Shown: positions 31,477 through 43,057 of the stretch, one piece after another
Numbering within the stretch: position 1 is the stretch's first letter
Layout: every line of letters starts with the position of its first letter
Origin: Rhyacophila brunnea
Lineage: Eukaryota; Arthropoda; Insecta; Trichoptera; Rhyacophilidae
Direction: 5' to 3'
Assembly: GCA_022495005.1 (NCBI GenBank)
Contig: JAGYXB010001000.1
Span: 620,001-684,000 of the forward strand
Length of the DNA: 64,000 nt
The notes under the pieces: generated by a model
Told to the model about the DNA's origin: nothing
The model's input: only the letters and a program-made list of their open reading frames with translations
Database searches by the model: none
Made by a program: the position numbers and the translations under genes

Positions 31477-32080
31477 CTGCTGTTATTGGCCCTCGTGTCC
31501 TGTTGTAGTGTTAAAAAGAATATGTATATATTATTTTTTTTGTAATAATAAAAAACGATAAGTAAAGATGCAAAATGTATTTCAAAAATATCTACTGTCC
31601 ACATAAATGGTACATTAGTTATGTATTATGTATGGAGCAAGTTCAACAGGGTTCGAAATGAACCGGAGCCCACTGGAGCGCCGCATTGTTCTAATTCATA
31701 AAATCCCCAAAACCATCACTCTGTCTCGCTTAAAACTAATTTAACCATCTGAGCAAGATAGGCCAAAATAGGCCATAAAATTCGAAAACACAAATCTTAT
31801 TTTTATAAAATACACAGAATATTGGATAACTATGTACTTGCCTATTTATATATTTGTCTATGTAAATATTTTCGTAAAATTATCCAGCGCTTCGGTTCGT
31901 AAAAATTTCCATTTCGCGCTCTGAAGTTCAAGTAATATATTTTATACGATTGATTTTGAAGTGCATCCCCCATCTCAAAAGTCACCGCACGCTATTGCTA
32001 CCCACCTCTACATAATCACTTTGAAATATTCAGTTACCGGTACTTCTCAAAGTGGTACTATTGCTAAAATGCGTGTTAGC

Positions 32081-32728
32081 CAATGACATTAATATGGACG
32101 AAGCATCTAGAAAATAAAATGACACTCACTTTGTGTCGGGTCTGCCGGATGGCGAAATTCATATTTTAATATCGGTATCCTACGCTCAAATGAACATTCT
32201 GCTTGCAAGCGGTCTGGCGACACCGCTGGGTCTGCCCATACAAAATTTCTGACTGTCAGGTTTCGACTCCACCGTTATTATTGTGTTACAAAATGCCAAT
32301 GTGCCTAGTTAAAAATTGTAAAAAAATCTACTTAACACTCCAAGAAAGATGGGATATCACTTTGCATGTGTTAGTATTATTTATTATTTATAAAATGCCA
32401 TTTTAAGATATTGATGAATGTTTATTCAATGCAATTGAATGACAGGAACCATTGGACAGTCGACTGTGATTCGCTGGGCTCACTTGCGTCTAATCTCCGA
32501 GAAGTCGTAAGTAACCGAGAATCTGTTTCTAACGCAATGAGTCATGACACTAATACGCCATTACAATAAAGGTTATATTACTATAAATTCTTGAAGCTTG
32601 TATCGCATAATGGAAACGGATTCGTCAATGGTCACGTGACATCTACCTATACATCTGTGAATGACTTTCATGCACAATTTCTCGTGCGCGCCGGGTATGA
32701 AGTGAGTCGTCCATTTAATATGTCATTG
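32081..32728. mobile_element. hAT-like MITE, CAATGACAT family, copy 2
   Basis: Ends CAATGACATTAATATGGACG and the inverted ATATGTCATTG. The 8-bp duplication GTGTTAGC is perfect (32073-32080 and 32729-32736). It is longer than copy 1 at 23748-24112 because of extra central sequence (about 32165-32540). Confidence 0.85.
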
Positions 32729-33075
32729 GTGTTAGCATAGTAGTCAGAGAGTAAATTCCCAAGGGTTGGAGGGAAGGTGTTATGAATTATTTAAAAAAAA
32801 AAAAATACAGTCTCATGGTATTAACTCATTGTTTATTAAAACATAAAAATTCATTTTTAAACATGGTTATTTTATTACTCAAATTAGCATTGAGCTACCT
32901 CTATTTATTGTACTATTATTTAAATATTAAGGTGTAGTCTAGGAATCTACATGGAATTTCAATTAACGATTTGGTTCAATTTAATGAAGCACACTACCCT
33001 ACTAAACATTTCAGAGCTTGTACTAAAATATGTCTAAATTGTGTACATATATTATTATATTATAATTCTTTAATT

Positions 33076-33448
33076 ACAAGACGATACTTCAATGAAACGG
33101 CAAATAATTTTCAACTATAGGCGCGACGAAATTTTGGACTCGCTGGCAAACGGAGAGCGAACGTCGAGGTGTGACTACGTCAATTTGTTTCGTGATGACG
33201 ACGGGGGTATCAATTCTTAAATCGTGTAAAGATGACTAAAAACGTTACCCATTTACTTGAAAAAGAAAACATGTCAATGGATATATTATTATTGTTACTA
33301 ATAGAAAAATAAACAGAACATTAAATGGACGCATGTTGGATTTATATGACAAATTATATTTCGTTCGGCATGCGTCATTTGCATCCGCGACCCGTAATCC
33401 GCGCATCGCCTAGCCACGATCTTTTTAGACCATGCCTCAACTGAGGTA
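33076..33448 (-). repeat. MITE family 1, copy in the receptor intron
   Basis: Nearly full length, the same orientation as 310-686, ending CTCAACTGAGGTA. The left terminus is slightly truncated. Confidence 0.7.
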
Positions 33449-33518
33449 TAGCTTTAGCCCTGCAAATGTTGCGGTATATCGCAGTTTTGCTTGAAAATGG
33501 CGCGGGTAACGTATATAT

Positions 33519-34042
33519 CTGTGGCGAAGAGTGGAGGTAGGCTGTTAAGATCCGACATAAATAGTACACACCTACACACTAAACTTTGTCAGTTATACGT
33601 ATTTATTTTCATTGAATTACTACAAATTGCAGAGAGTTCTGGTTAGTTTTTAAAAATCATTTAAACCCTGCCTGAACCCAACTATAATAGTTTACGTATG
33701 CTATGGGCGATCCAACAAACATAGTGCACACTTATTTGTTTTTGTTGAATTAAGATTAAAGATTGTGTGGTAATTTTTTTTTTAATTCATTAGGCCCTGC
33801 CTAAACCAAACCATAATAGATAAGAAATATTCTAATTTTAGATATTTTATAGATATACTAATATTCTTTGACTATTATCTATTATTGCTTGGTTATGCAG
33901 GGTTCAATTAAATTTTAAAAACTAACCAACACTATCTGCAATTTGTAGTGTTAGTTAAATGAAAACAAATATGTATGATTGACAAGGTAGGTTGCACTAC
34001 TTATGTCGGATCCTAACAGCCTACTTCCACCCTTCGCCACTG
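33519..34042. mobile_element. Long-TIR element of the CAGTGGCGAAGGGT family
   Basis: Arms of about 150 bp are inverted repeats: GTGGCGAAGAGTGGAGGTAG at the left and its diverged inverted form ending CCACCCTTCGCCACTG at the right. CAAATTGCAGA and the AAACCCTGC block occur in both arms. No target duplication is visible. Related to 3558-4267. Confidence 0.65.
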
Positions 34043-34685
34043 TTGGAGCTCATGGCCTGTATAAATATTGTAACTAGTCATTCATTACATATGCGAAATG
34101 CTAGTAGCGCCACTGATCTTTAGCTCAATAATAGATTTCAAGTCACCTCATTGAAGTCATTATCGTGACAGTTTGTTTGATGTGTCACTTCATAGTTTCA
34201 GTTAATCTTTTGAAGAGTTTAAACACTGTAGCTTGACGTTAAAGCCCACATGACATTCTCAAGTGGATGATAGGTTAAATGTTTAATAACCAATGTATCT
34301 TACACAAAAATTACGAGAAAAGGGTTGCTTTCTGGGTGTCTCTGTTACAAGGTTTAAATTTTGATTGTGGAGAAATTTGAGATAAATTTAAACATGTATT
34401 AAAGTATAAGTATGTTATTTCCAGTAACAGGTATGCATTAAAGTTTCTCACGTAAACAAAACACGCATTCAATATTGGTATATTTATATACACTCAGCAC
34501 CAAGTAAACACTGGATTTCTTGAAAAGATTATAGATTGAAGAATATTTGGATAAACCTTCATCGAACACTATATTAGAAATTGATTATTGATATTTATAT
34601 ACCTATATATATTTTAATCTGACCTAGACGAAGTGGTGTGTGGTTCTAATTAAGTGAAATAAAAGTAAATTAACTTTGTTTCCAG
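34043..34685. other. Last part of the receptor intron
   Basis: Contains a diverged GATCTCGAG-family fragment at about 34290-34500, then unique AT-rich sequence up to the acceptor. Confidence 0.4.
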
Positions 34686-35987
34686 TTGCGACAGATAGTG
34701 ACGATGAACCCTGCCGGCAGCTGCAGGGGTGCAACGGGAGGCGGTGGCACCATGCTCAGAGTGCTAGGAGCAGCCCAAAAGCGGGAAGTGAAAGCTACTC
34801 AAAACCTCGCTATCATTGTCCTTTTCTTCATGATCTGCTGGATACCTCTTTACACCATCAACTGTGTGAAGGCTTTCTGTCCCGACTGCCATATCGGTGC
34901 CACCTGGACAGACTTTTGCATCATCCTATCCCACTTGAACTCTGCCGTGAATCCATTATTATACGCGTACCACTTGCGAGACTTCCGGGCCGCCCTGAAA
35001 AGCCTGATTTATAAAATGTTCGGGTTGAAGGAGACCGGCATACCCAATGACAATTATTACAAACCTTCGATTGTTTCCAACAAAAATAAACAATCCATTA
35101 TTGAGAAAAGATCAAGTCTTATCAATAGCCATCAAACTAAAATCTATGTTGATTCACCGGTCTGGTTGCGACAGAAAGCAGCTGAAATGTCAGGCGTATC
35201 TTCGCCTACATTTCAGGAAACTAACGTATCATGCTATTCATCCCCGAATAACACTCATCACAGGAAAGGCCGAGAAGATTTGTGGATGATCTCAGAAGTG
35301 CCTTCCGTGTCGGGCGGGGAGAGAGATCAATCAACACGAGAAATGGCAAACGATATTCCAGAAGAGATCTCGCAGGATTTCCCAGAAAACGAAGACGATG
35401 AAGTCTTTCTTCCTTCTCCAGCCCAACTCTATTCTGTCACACGTTATGACTTTCCGGGCGGCGATGGATATGCTACAGAATTACCTTTCAGGGATAGTCA
35501 GGAATCGCAAATAGGCAACATTCAAAACGAAGATGATTTTCCAGTTGCCAGAATAGAAAAGAGTCATGATAATTCTTTTATAAGCACAAATAATGGTTCT
35601 TCAGAAAAAGTTGACGCTTTTAATGAAAAGTTTGTGTCAATATTTTCATCTACTCCTTCGCAGGTGTTGTTTTTTGTCGGTAACGAAGGTGTCTATGACA
35701 CCTCAGGTGTCGGGGTTACCAAGAATGACAGAACGCATTGCGCGTCAGTGTCTCTCAGTCCGACCAAGAGTTTGCGTTTGAGCCCTCTGAGGAAGGTCGG
35801 CGACTACTTATTCAATCAAAACTCAAATATCAGTTTCAAAGGTGGCGGCACAATTGGTGACTACAAAAAAAGAAAACGCGAAGTCATATCGAGTTCCAGT
35901 AATGATATCTTTCAATATTTAGATTTACATAGAAACGGTACGCTGCCCTTACGACATTCAGGTGAAAGCATACATCAACACAGCTGA
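34686..35987 (+). CDS. Adenosine receptor-like GPCR, last coding exon (TM6, TM7, C-tail)
   Basis: Continues in phase 0 from the exon at 26485. After the rest of loop 3 (with KREVKATQNLAIIV) it encodes TM6 with the CWIPLY motif (FFMICWIPLYTINCVKAF), extracellular loop 3 with two cysteines (FCPDC), and TM7 with the NPxxY motif as NPLLYAYHLRDFRAALKSL. An unusually long hydrophilic tail of roughly 300 residues follows, rich in Ser, Asn and acidic residues, with no recognised domain. The stop is TGA at 35985-35987. CWxP and NPxxY are conserved in class A GPCRs; the HLNSAVNPLLYAYH block is typical of adenosine receptors. Insect AdoR is the likely orthologue, but no search was run. Confidence 0.88.
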   Translation: MRQIVTMNPAGSCRGATGGGGTMLRVLGAAQKREVKATQNLAIIVLFFMICWIPLYTINCVKAFCPDCHIGATWTDFCIILSHLNSAVNPLLYAYHLRDFRAALKSLIYKMFGLKETGIPNDNYYKPSIVSNKNKQSIIEKRSSLINSHQTKIYVDSPVWLRQKAAEMSGVSSPTFQETNVSCYSSPNNTHHRKGREDLWMISEVPSVSGGERDQSTREMANDIPEEISQDFPENEDDEVFLPSPAQLYSVTRYDFPGGDGYATELPFRDSQESQIGNIQNEDDFPVARIEKSHDNSFISTNNGSSEKVDAFNEKFVSIFSSTPSQVLFFVGNEGVYDTSGVGVTKNDRTHCASVSLSPTKSLRLSPLRKVGDYLFNQNSNISFKGGGTIGDYKKRKREVISSSSNDIFQYLDLHRNGTLPLRHSGESIHQHS

Positions 35988-37675
35988 CACATGAAGCAAG
36001 CGTAAACATGGAAATTATATACACTTGGATAACGGATTGTTATAAACCATAAATTTATTTACAATTATGCTGTAAAAATGCTCAACTGTTTGTAGAAATA
36101 ACTATTAATTCCATGATGAATTCTCAATTTATTATTAGGTATCTGAAATGAAAGAGTTGAATGAAAACCTTTATAAGATTTCTTTTCAACATGTTTGTGA
36201 AAAATAGATTTTTAGCTTAGTCAAAAATGAATGTGGCCAAATTTTATGGAACTATCTAGTCAAGAGTGTTTTTAAAACAATATTAGGAAAGTACCTTTTT
36301 TATTCTTCCAGTGATGTACAGTTTAAGTATGTATAAATTATATTTACTCTAAGCTTATAATATATGAAATTAATTTATAATGTTAAGTGAAACGATCATT
36401 ATATAAATACTTGATTCATTCCCATATTGAATAATATTTTATGTTAATTATTTATTAAGACTCATTTAGACGAGTCACTGCGGATGATTATCATTTGATG
36501 AGTTCATTTTTTGTTTACATGTGTCACTGACAGTGAAATACACAATTCATCCAAAACGGCGTCAAGTGAAATTACTCTGCAGGCTGGAATTCAAACAATT
36601 TGTGTTTGTTTGTTATATGAATCCAAACATTTCATCGAGAGAAAGAGGAATAGGAAAACAGAGTCGTTGGTAGATAAAACCATAGACTAATATACTAATA
36701 TACATGGGTAATGCGACGTAATATTGTGGGGATATGATGACAGTTCTTAGGGGCGCAGTGCGCATGCGCAGGACTTTTGGAATCATCCACAGTGAACACA
36801 AAATGATCAAAAAGTAGAACAAGTTGAACTTCATTCACTTTTGATTCCGGATGATCACTTTCGATGATTCGTTGATGAATATGCGTTTACACGGGTCACC
36901 GGGGATGATTCCTCTGAGATGATCGTCAAAAGTGAATCATGTAAACGGGACTTTAAAAAATCTGAAATTACAAAAGAATAATATATTGTTTTGTCACATT
37001 TATCAAAAAAAATATTTCGATATCTCACAATGTGAAGGAGATGGTGTTACCAAATAATTAAAATTATATATTTGAAAATGTTAACAATAGCCTTCAAATT
37101 TAAGTAAATAAATTATTATTCTATAAAATATGAGCTTTCATTAATTGTAGCATTATTTTAAACCCAAACCTTGTTACCTTCCAGTTTTCTATAATACGAT
37201 AATAACTGAAGTGCACTGTTGACCAAGTTGAGAAAATAGACTGCTACATAGACATTAGTGTATTCTTGAGAAGTAATATCATACCTATTATGATTGATTA
37301 TTATTATCTACGTACTGTACTTCCAAGAGTCACTCTTTGCCACTGACAGACGAATGAAGAATTAGCTTCCACAAGAAAATTGATTTAAAAGACTGCATGG
37401 CAACATTATAATATGAACATTGAAAAAGTCAGAAAACAGCATTTTGCAAAGACCGTTAATAAATTTCAGATTCCAGTTCCTCTCGATTATCTGGATCATC
37501 ATTTGATCCTGTTAAACGAGGTTCTACTGTATGCGCTTGTAAATTTCAACATCTGTAAATAAGGTTTTGTACTCAAATGATTCTGTATTACTATTCCGCG
37601 AAAAAATATTGATATTTCTTTATTTAACTATTTTTTTTATTCAATGACTGAAGAATGCAACATTCTAATTATTGA
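35988..37675. other. Probable 3' UTR then intergenic DNA
   Basis: An AATAAA at 37107-37112 is one possible polyadenylation signal, but others could be used. A TIR-like element (about 36455-36956) lies between. Nothing else was recognised. Confidence 0.35.
36455..36956. repeat. Possible TIR element downstream of the receptor gene
   Basis: The ends TTAAGACTCATTTAGACGAG and the reverse of GTAAACGGGACTTTAA are weak inverted repeats. GATGATT-containing blocks repeat near both ends. Boundaries are approximate. Confidence 0.4.
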
Positions 37676-38058
37676 ACATACATAATTTTGAAAACACTTC
37701 TGAGAAAATATATTATAACCAATAGACAAAATCTTTTTGAAAAAAGTAAGACGCGCTAAGTAAAGGCTTTCCAAATTGAACTACTATTGGCGATCAGCTT
37801 TTGTATTTTAAATCAAAGTAGGTATTACTTTAATTACTAACTGACGTCACAATTTGGAAAGTGCTTCAGTGAATATTAAAAGCCATTAGTTAAAATTTGT
37901 CGTAATTAAGTATGGCTCCTTTAGCATAATGCGTGGACGCGATACCTGAGAGATGCAGGTTCAATTCCTGCAGGGTGGGGTGTAGTACTTTTTTCAAAAA
38001 GATTTTTTTATTGGTTATAATATATTTTCTAAGAAGTGTTTTCAAAATTATGTATATT
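37676..38058. repeat. Foldback element with 73-bp arms around a tRNA-like insert
   Basis: The left arm (37676-37748) and right arm (37986-38058) are near-perfect inverted copies, for example AATTTTGAAAACACTTCT against its complement. The 237-bp loop contains the tRNA-like sequence at 37910-37978. Flanks read TA on both sides. No open frame. Confidence 0.8.
37910..37978 (+). pseudogene. tRNA-like sequence, probably a pseudogene
   Basis: An A-box-like TAGCATAATGCGTGG at 37922-37936 and a B box GGTTCAATTCC. The T arm folds well (GCAGG, loop TTCAATT, CCTGC). The acceptor stem pairs at only about four of seven positions and no clean anticodon arm could be drawn, so this is not a convincing functional tRNA. 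It may be the head of an unrecognised SINE. Confidence 0.45.
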
Positions 38059-38080
38059 TATTAATGTGATGTTATGTCCT

Positions 38081-39916
38081 CAGTGACGTCCTGTGTGGAT
38101 AGGCAGGTCATACGTTACAAAGGGGCGGCACATTATACAATGCGGCGAATGAAGGAACGAATACAAATATTACAACTGTGGGTACCAAGCAGTGGGAGTT
38201 TTCCATGAAGCAGACGATGCGCTCGGGTCGCTTCTTTATAAAGTACCTATTGACATCATAGTTTAAAAAATAATCGAAACATTGAGTATCCTGACAACAT
38301 AGCTATTATTGTACTATTGTAATACAGACAACGCACAAACAATTTTTTTATAAAGGTGCCAACAAACTACGTACCTAAAAACCACTACTGTTTGAGAGTA
38401 TGTTTCGTTTAAATGTTCTATTTTCAGTAAATGGTGTCTATGTATTTTTAAAGAATTTTGGTGTATCTGCTTAACGCAGCCAAAAATAAATAATAAAATA
38501 GGTAAGTATTTAGGTTCTTACCGAATTTACAGAAAAATTTAAACTAAAAATGAAAGGCGGAGGGGCGGGGTATTCTAGGTCTGCTTAAGGGAACTTTGTC
38601 TAGAGACCAGTGGCGGCCGGTGGTTTCCAAAATTGCTTTCATTGGGGGTGCACTCAAAATTTTCTTACCTTATTTAAAAAGCATATCAATTCAGCGTTGT
38701 TTCTGTTTAGCAAACACCTCAATCACTTCTCATTAAAGTCTTGAACTGTTTGTAAAAGTTTTTTCTCAATGCTTAACACAGGTAGACATGTTAAGTCAGT
38801 CCTGATTCATGGTAAGTATTTCTGAAAGACGATTTAATTCTTTTAATGGTTGAAAAACACTTTTCAATTTCCACAGATGTCATCGGACCATCCTTTTTTA
38901 TTCTGACTCTTATTATTATTATTGATAAAGTCTACGTTTACCGACATCATTTTAAAACACATATACTTCACTGATTGAACTATAATTATAAGTATTAAGT
39001 ATTATAAATCTTTTATTCAAAATTTATCATTTTAAAACACATACACTTCCCTGATTAAACAATAAGTATATATAATATATTTATACAATATTATTGTTAT
39101 GAATTTATTTTTATGAACAAAACTATCGAAATAAGGTGACAAAACACCTAAAAGAGCCGACTATTCGACGACCGCAGAAACATACTGTATTGTATGTAAG
39201 AAATAATATTGGAAGAAAATACGAGTATTAAAAAAACACAACAATAGGTAGGTACGTATTTTTCGACTCTCGACATATCGTCAGTTTCTTCGTCTACAAA
39301 AAGCAATAAAACTCCAGCACAATGCCTGCATTGTTAAAAATATGACATCATGCTATACATATTCACTTACTATGAGAAAGAACATCGTAACTAACATTTT
39401 AATTTTTTATAAATTATATTCAAATATTTGCAAATATAGAAGGAATAAAGGATCGATCCAAAATATTTATGTTGATAATCAATTTTTATTCAATATCAGC
39501 CTATTTTCAATGAATTTATATGAGATTTAAATACAAAAAATCTATTTTTTTATCAATCCTGCTAAATCTCAGTTACTATATTTTTCCGCGTAAATTTTGA
39601 GCTCCGTCCCTAATGGTCATAAAAGTTTGTGTATTTATGAGTTATTTATCGTTTTCACGTGTCGGCTTGAACTGTTATTACCCAATGTAATATGAACGGC
39701 AAACTAAGATCCATATTTGTGCGTTCCGACGAGCGCACAAATTCGGTGACTGTTTACTGGGTATATGCTTTTGGTATAAATTTACATGGATTAAATTGCG
39801 ATAAACGAGTGATGACTTATGAATAGCATTGTTGCACATTGAGTGATGTTTAGGAAAAAGCAGTGCAGCGCACATGCATGGTGTTAGAGGAGCCGCCGCT
39901 GCTAGAGACGTCACTG
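38081..39916. mobile_element. hAT-like element, CAGTGACGTCC family, interrupted
   Basis: Left end CAGTGACGTCCTGTG and right end CTAGAGACGTCACTG. The interior (GGCAGGTCATACG, CGGCGAATGAAGGAACG) matches 2555-4320 in reverse. It is split by an inner element (38608-39901); removing it rejoins CTAGAGAC cleanly. The outer flanking 8-mers do not match, so its own target duplication is lost. Confidence 0.65.
38608..39901. mobile_element. hAT-like element nested in the one above
   Basis: Left end CAGTGGCGGCCGGTGG and right end GGAGCCGCCGCTG are imperfect inverted repeats. The 8-bp duplication CTAGAGAC is perfect (38600-38607 and 39902-39909). 1,294 bp; no transposase recognised; small frames inside look random. 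Confidence 0.8.
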
Positions 39917-40675
39917 TTTTTATGATATTTATACACCATGCTTATGGGAGATACTCCAATGATGTGAATAAAATGGTTATAGGTATCTTTTCTGGTTATA
40001 GGTAATACAGTATCACATATAAATAGGTAAGTGATGATGTGAAATCTTCTCCTAGCTTACTTTTTTAAATCACACCTTACTCTAACACTATTTCCCACCA
40101 ATTAGCAAGCTGAGACCTATCTTGCCAAGCATGTAGATTGGTGGAAAAGTGTTATGATAGATTCAGGATTCAAAAAAGGTCTGATATACCACATAGCCAA
40201 AATTTGCGGTCCTACCAGACTATCGGACTAGTTGTATTAAATACGGCAGCATCTGCTAAACCAAATGTAAATTAATTAGACGTCATATTGTATATAGTTT
40301 GGATTCGACCCGCAAGATGGCATTGCATAATAAAATTACAGGAAACTATTATTTTCACATTGACCTGATGCGAACACTTCATTTCCAAAAGTCAATCAAG
40401 CAACATACATATTAAAATGTGAATTTATATTCAGTTAAAATAACAAATATCCGTGTTCCAAGGATCAAAGTGACCTAACTTATCCAACGTTAAATCGAAG
40501 TCGTTTAATTTAATCCTAACATTTCCGTGACCTGCTCAGCCAACTTTTGACTCAATAGCGTGATGTCATCCAAACGTCATGGTGGCATCCCAGGTAGCTG
40601 TCGAAAAAGAATGTGTTGTCACCACTACATTTATCTCTTATTAATTATGTTTATATTGTTTCATTTTAATACTTA
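39917..40675. other. Intergenic stretch with a small hairpin
   Basis: Short inverted repeats at about 40083-40158 (AACACTATTTCCCACCAAT and its near complement). Otherwise nothing recognised. Confidence 0.4.
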
Positions 40676-40951
40676 GAGCACGATGCAGAACCATTTGGAT
40701 TAACATGGCGATAAACACCATCCAGAGTTTCTAATTTAACTCGACTTAGGCGTGTCTTGAACTATTTTAAATAGTTTCCTTCTGAGCTACCTACTGCGTT
40801 TTTCCGTGGATTTACTACTCTGTATGACATATTATTATGTATGGATACTGTAACTGCAAGCAACACAATATAAGTTGCCTATACTGGCCTCTTAAAGATA
40901 GGCGCATATCTTAGAGATTTCTGCGCCCAGGCATGGTTCTGCATCGCGCTC
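40676..40951. mobile_element. Harbinger-type MITE flanked by TTA
   Basis: The inverted ends are GAGCACGATGCAGAACCAT and ATGGTTCTGCATCGCGCTC. TTA flanks both sides (40673-40675 and 40952-40954). The 3-bp TWA target and TIRs suggest a non-autonomous PIF/Harbinger element, but its TIR differs from that of the autonomous-type element at 42795. Confidence 0.75.
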
Positions 40952-41130
40952 TTAACCCCAACTGACATCTACATATAAAAAATACAAAGTTTATTTGTTC
41001 AAAAGGTTTCTATTACTAAATACACTACTGTTGCAATACTCCACTGCCATTGGGCCTCTTGGCCTATTGTAGTGTTATAAAGAATATGTAAGTATATATA
41101 TATATATTTTTTTTTAAATATATAATGTAT

Positions 41131-41318
41131 GATGATCAAGATGGCGGCGCAGCTTAAGCGTCGGCCCATAGCGTCGTGGGTCCCGTATGCAAGTGCCCGT
41201 GGGGCAAGTACACATATTGTTTTTCAATTTGTGTATGAGTCAGAATATGGACCTAATAGGTTGAGCCAGTGGCTGACATTCATTTTTCGTAAAAACAAAA
41301 TCTGTTAATACAACCTCC
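41131..41318 (+). repeat. tRNA-derived SINE, diverged
   Basis: Head AAGATGGCGGCGCAGCTTA, weak B-box region, then the tail with TATGGACCTAATAGG and CGTAAAAACAAAATCTG. It lacks the final GATCGGACATGG block. Confidence 0.7.
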
Positions 41319-41324
41319 TAAACT

Positions 41325-41681
41325 AAAAAGATTTTTTTTTTTAATTCAAAGATAAACAACCAATTGTAAAAAAGTATTAGGTATGGTCCCAATATTGAAA
41401 CTCGATTTGATATAAATAAAAAGGATTTCAAGTTATACACATTTATATTTTTATAAAAATCGATGTTTTTCAATATAAATATAAAAAATATTAAAACGAT
41501 GAATTGAGTCAAAAATCTAAGCGACGAAAAATTGAAAACATAAACTAAATTTTAATAATAAATATGACCTTAAAATATAATGTAATAATAAGATGTGACC
41601 CTGCAACGAATTCAAATTTTATTACATTTTTTTACAATTATAAGTTTATCTTTGAATAAAAAAAAAAAAAAAAATCTTTTT
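41325..41681. repeat. AT-rich TIR element next to the SINE
   Basis: Arms of about 60 bp are inverted: AAAAAGA, a T-run, AATTCAAAGATAAAC and AATTGTAAAAAA on the left; the complement with a longer A-run (17 A) on the right. No frame. It lies directly after the SINE tail. Confidence 0.65.
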
Positions 41682-42794
41682 AATGTTTTCAGATACATAT
41701 TAATTAATTAATACAGTTGAAATTGTAAATTATCAAAAAAAAACTCAAATTACAGGCTTCGAATTTTTCCGTTAGGTTCTCTGCTGGCGTGCCTCTCCCC
41801 CTTAAACCAATCGTCATCGGTTTTGAGTGGAAATTAATAATTTGAATAAAACACCTAAAAACGAGTCAATATTCGGTTAGGCCCCTGTGGCGAACTAAGG
41901 GCACCATGAATTATAAAGGTATGTTCACCCCAGCACAAGTGGATACTACTCACAACAGATTAATTAATAGAAATGTGAAACCAGTCGCCATTGACTAAGA
42001 ATTAGTAAGCGAGATTTGCACAACGCACGGCGAGTGTCATTAAATATCACCAATATTTTACGCGTGTTTCATTTAAGTGACAAACTTAAACATGTGTTTA
42101 AGTTTATCCCATATTCCTCCACCTTTGAGATCTAAACCTTGTTACAGCCTCACCTTGAAGGCAACTCACTTCTCATTATTTTGTGTCCCCTGATGCTACT
42201 GTTATTAAAAGTAAAACTAACTTTTACTAAGTTATTTCATTCATAAATAGTTAATAAAAAATCGCCACAGGACGCCTCTGTATTTTGAAGTGTAATGACG
42301 ACAATATTTGGTTTTCAATTATTTTTGGCGGTCCCTAGCATTGTAGGTACCTATAACCGCGCGCGCCGTCTGTGGTTGCGTTGTTATGTATTACCCTCTA
42401 AACCCCGCGCACGCATACCACGCCAACTGGCTCCTACATTTAGCATAATGGAGTCAAATCGCGACGTTACGAGAGCGCTTTCGGTAAACATGAAAAGAGC
42501 ATTTTCTATCGACACCGCCATGAAAAAAGCGCTTTTGTTGCCATTCCAATATAATTATGTACTATTATTACCATCTGAAGTAAATTACACGATCAGTATT
42601 AGTTACTGTCAGTACCTACCATAAAGTAAGTAGTCACGTACAGGTCGTGTGATGGTCGAATGGAGTTTTGTAATTTGTCTATGGATGACGAAGATGAATA
42701 ATATTTTGAAATTTGACCATATGAGATCATAGATAATAATATATTATCATAAATATAATTTTCTCGTTATTTGGGTTTTCACCTACTTTCTAAT
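41682..42794. other. Intergenic stretch before the Harbinger element
   Basis: Contains a GATCTCGAG-family fragment at about 42030-42180. An open frame at 42295-42624 shows no recognised similarity. The block ACACGATCAGTATTA near 42588 recurs inverted near 46515. Confidence 0.4.
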
Positions 42795-43057
42795 GCCGGC
42801 GCTCCATTGGCACGCAAGTCAGACGATTTACAGTCTTCGGACTTTTTTTTCGCGTGGAGCACCCCAGGTCTGCGGACTTTTTAATCCGCAGACCAGGCTC
42901 GTTGGATTTCAAACATGTTTGATATTTTACTCGCCGAGCCGCTGAAATTCGTACGTTCACCACGCTTTACCGTCACATTATTTATATCTATGCCGACGGA
43001 CGACAGCGCCATCAACTGTCATTCAAAGTGTTCGGACATCTCACATCGATAACAACG

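Larger units (their letters stand above)
26697..34685 (+). other. Phase-0 intron of the adenosine receptor-like gene
   Basis: A 7,989-bp intron with GT donor at 26697 and TTTCCAG acceptor ending at 34685. It splits intracellular loop 3. It holds at least nine separate mobile-element insertions (listed individually), so most of its length is transposon-derived. Confidence 0.85.

Noticed and set aside
37910..37978. Functional tRNA gene
   Set aside because: Only the T arm folds properly; acceptor and anticodon arms do not, so it is listed as a pseudogene.
42295..42624. 109-codon open frame before the Harbinger element
   Set aside because: No recognised domain; GC-rich only locally; no supporting context.
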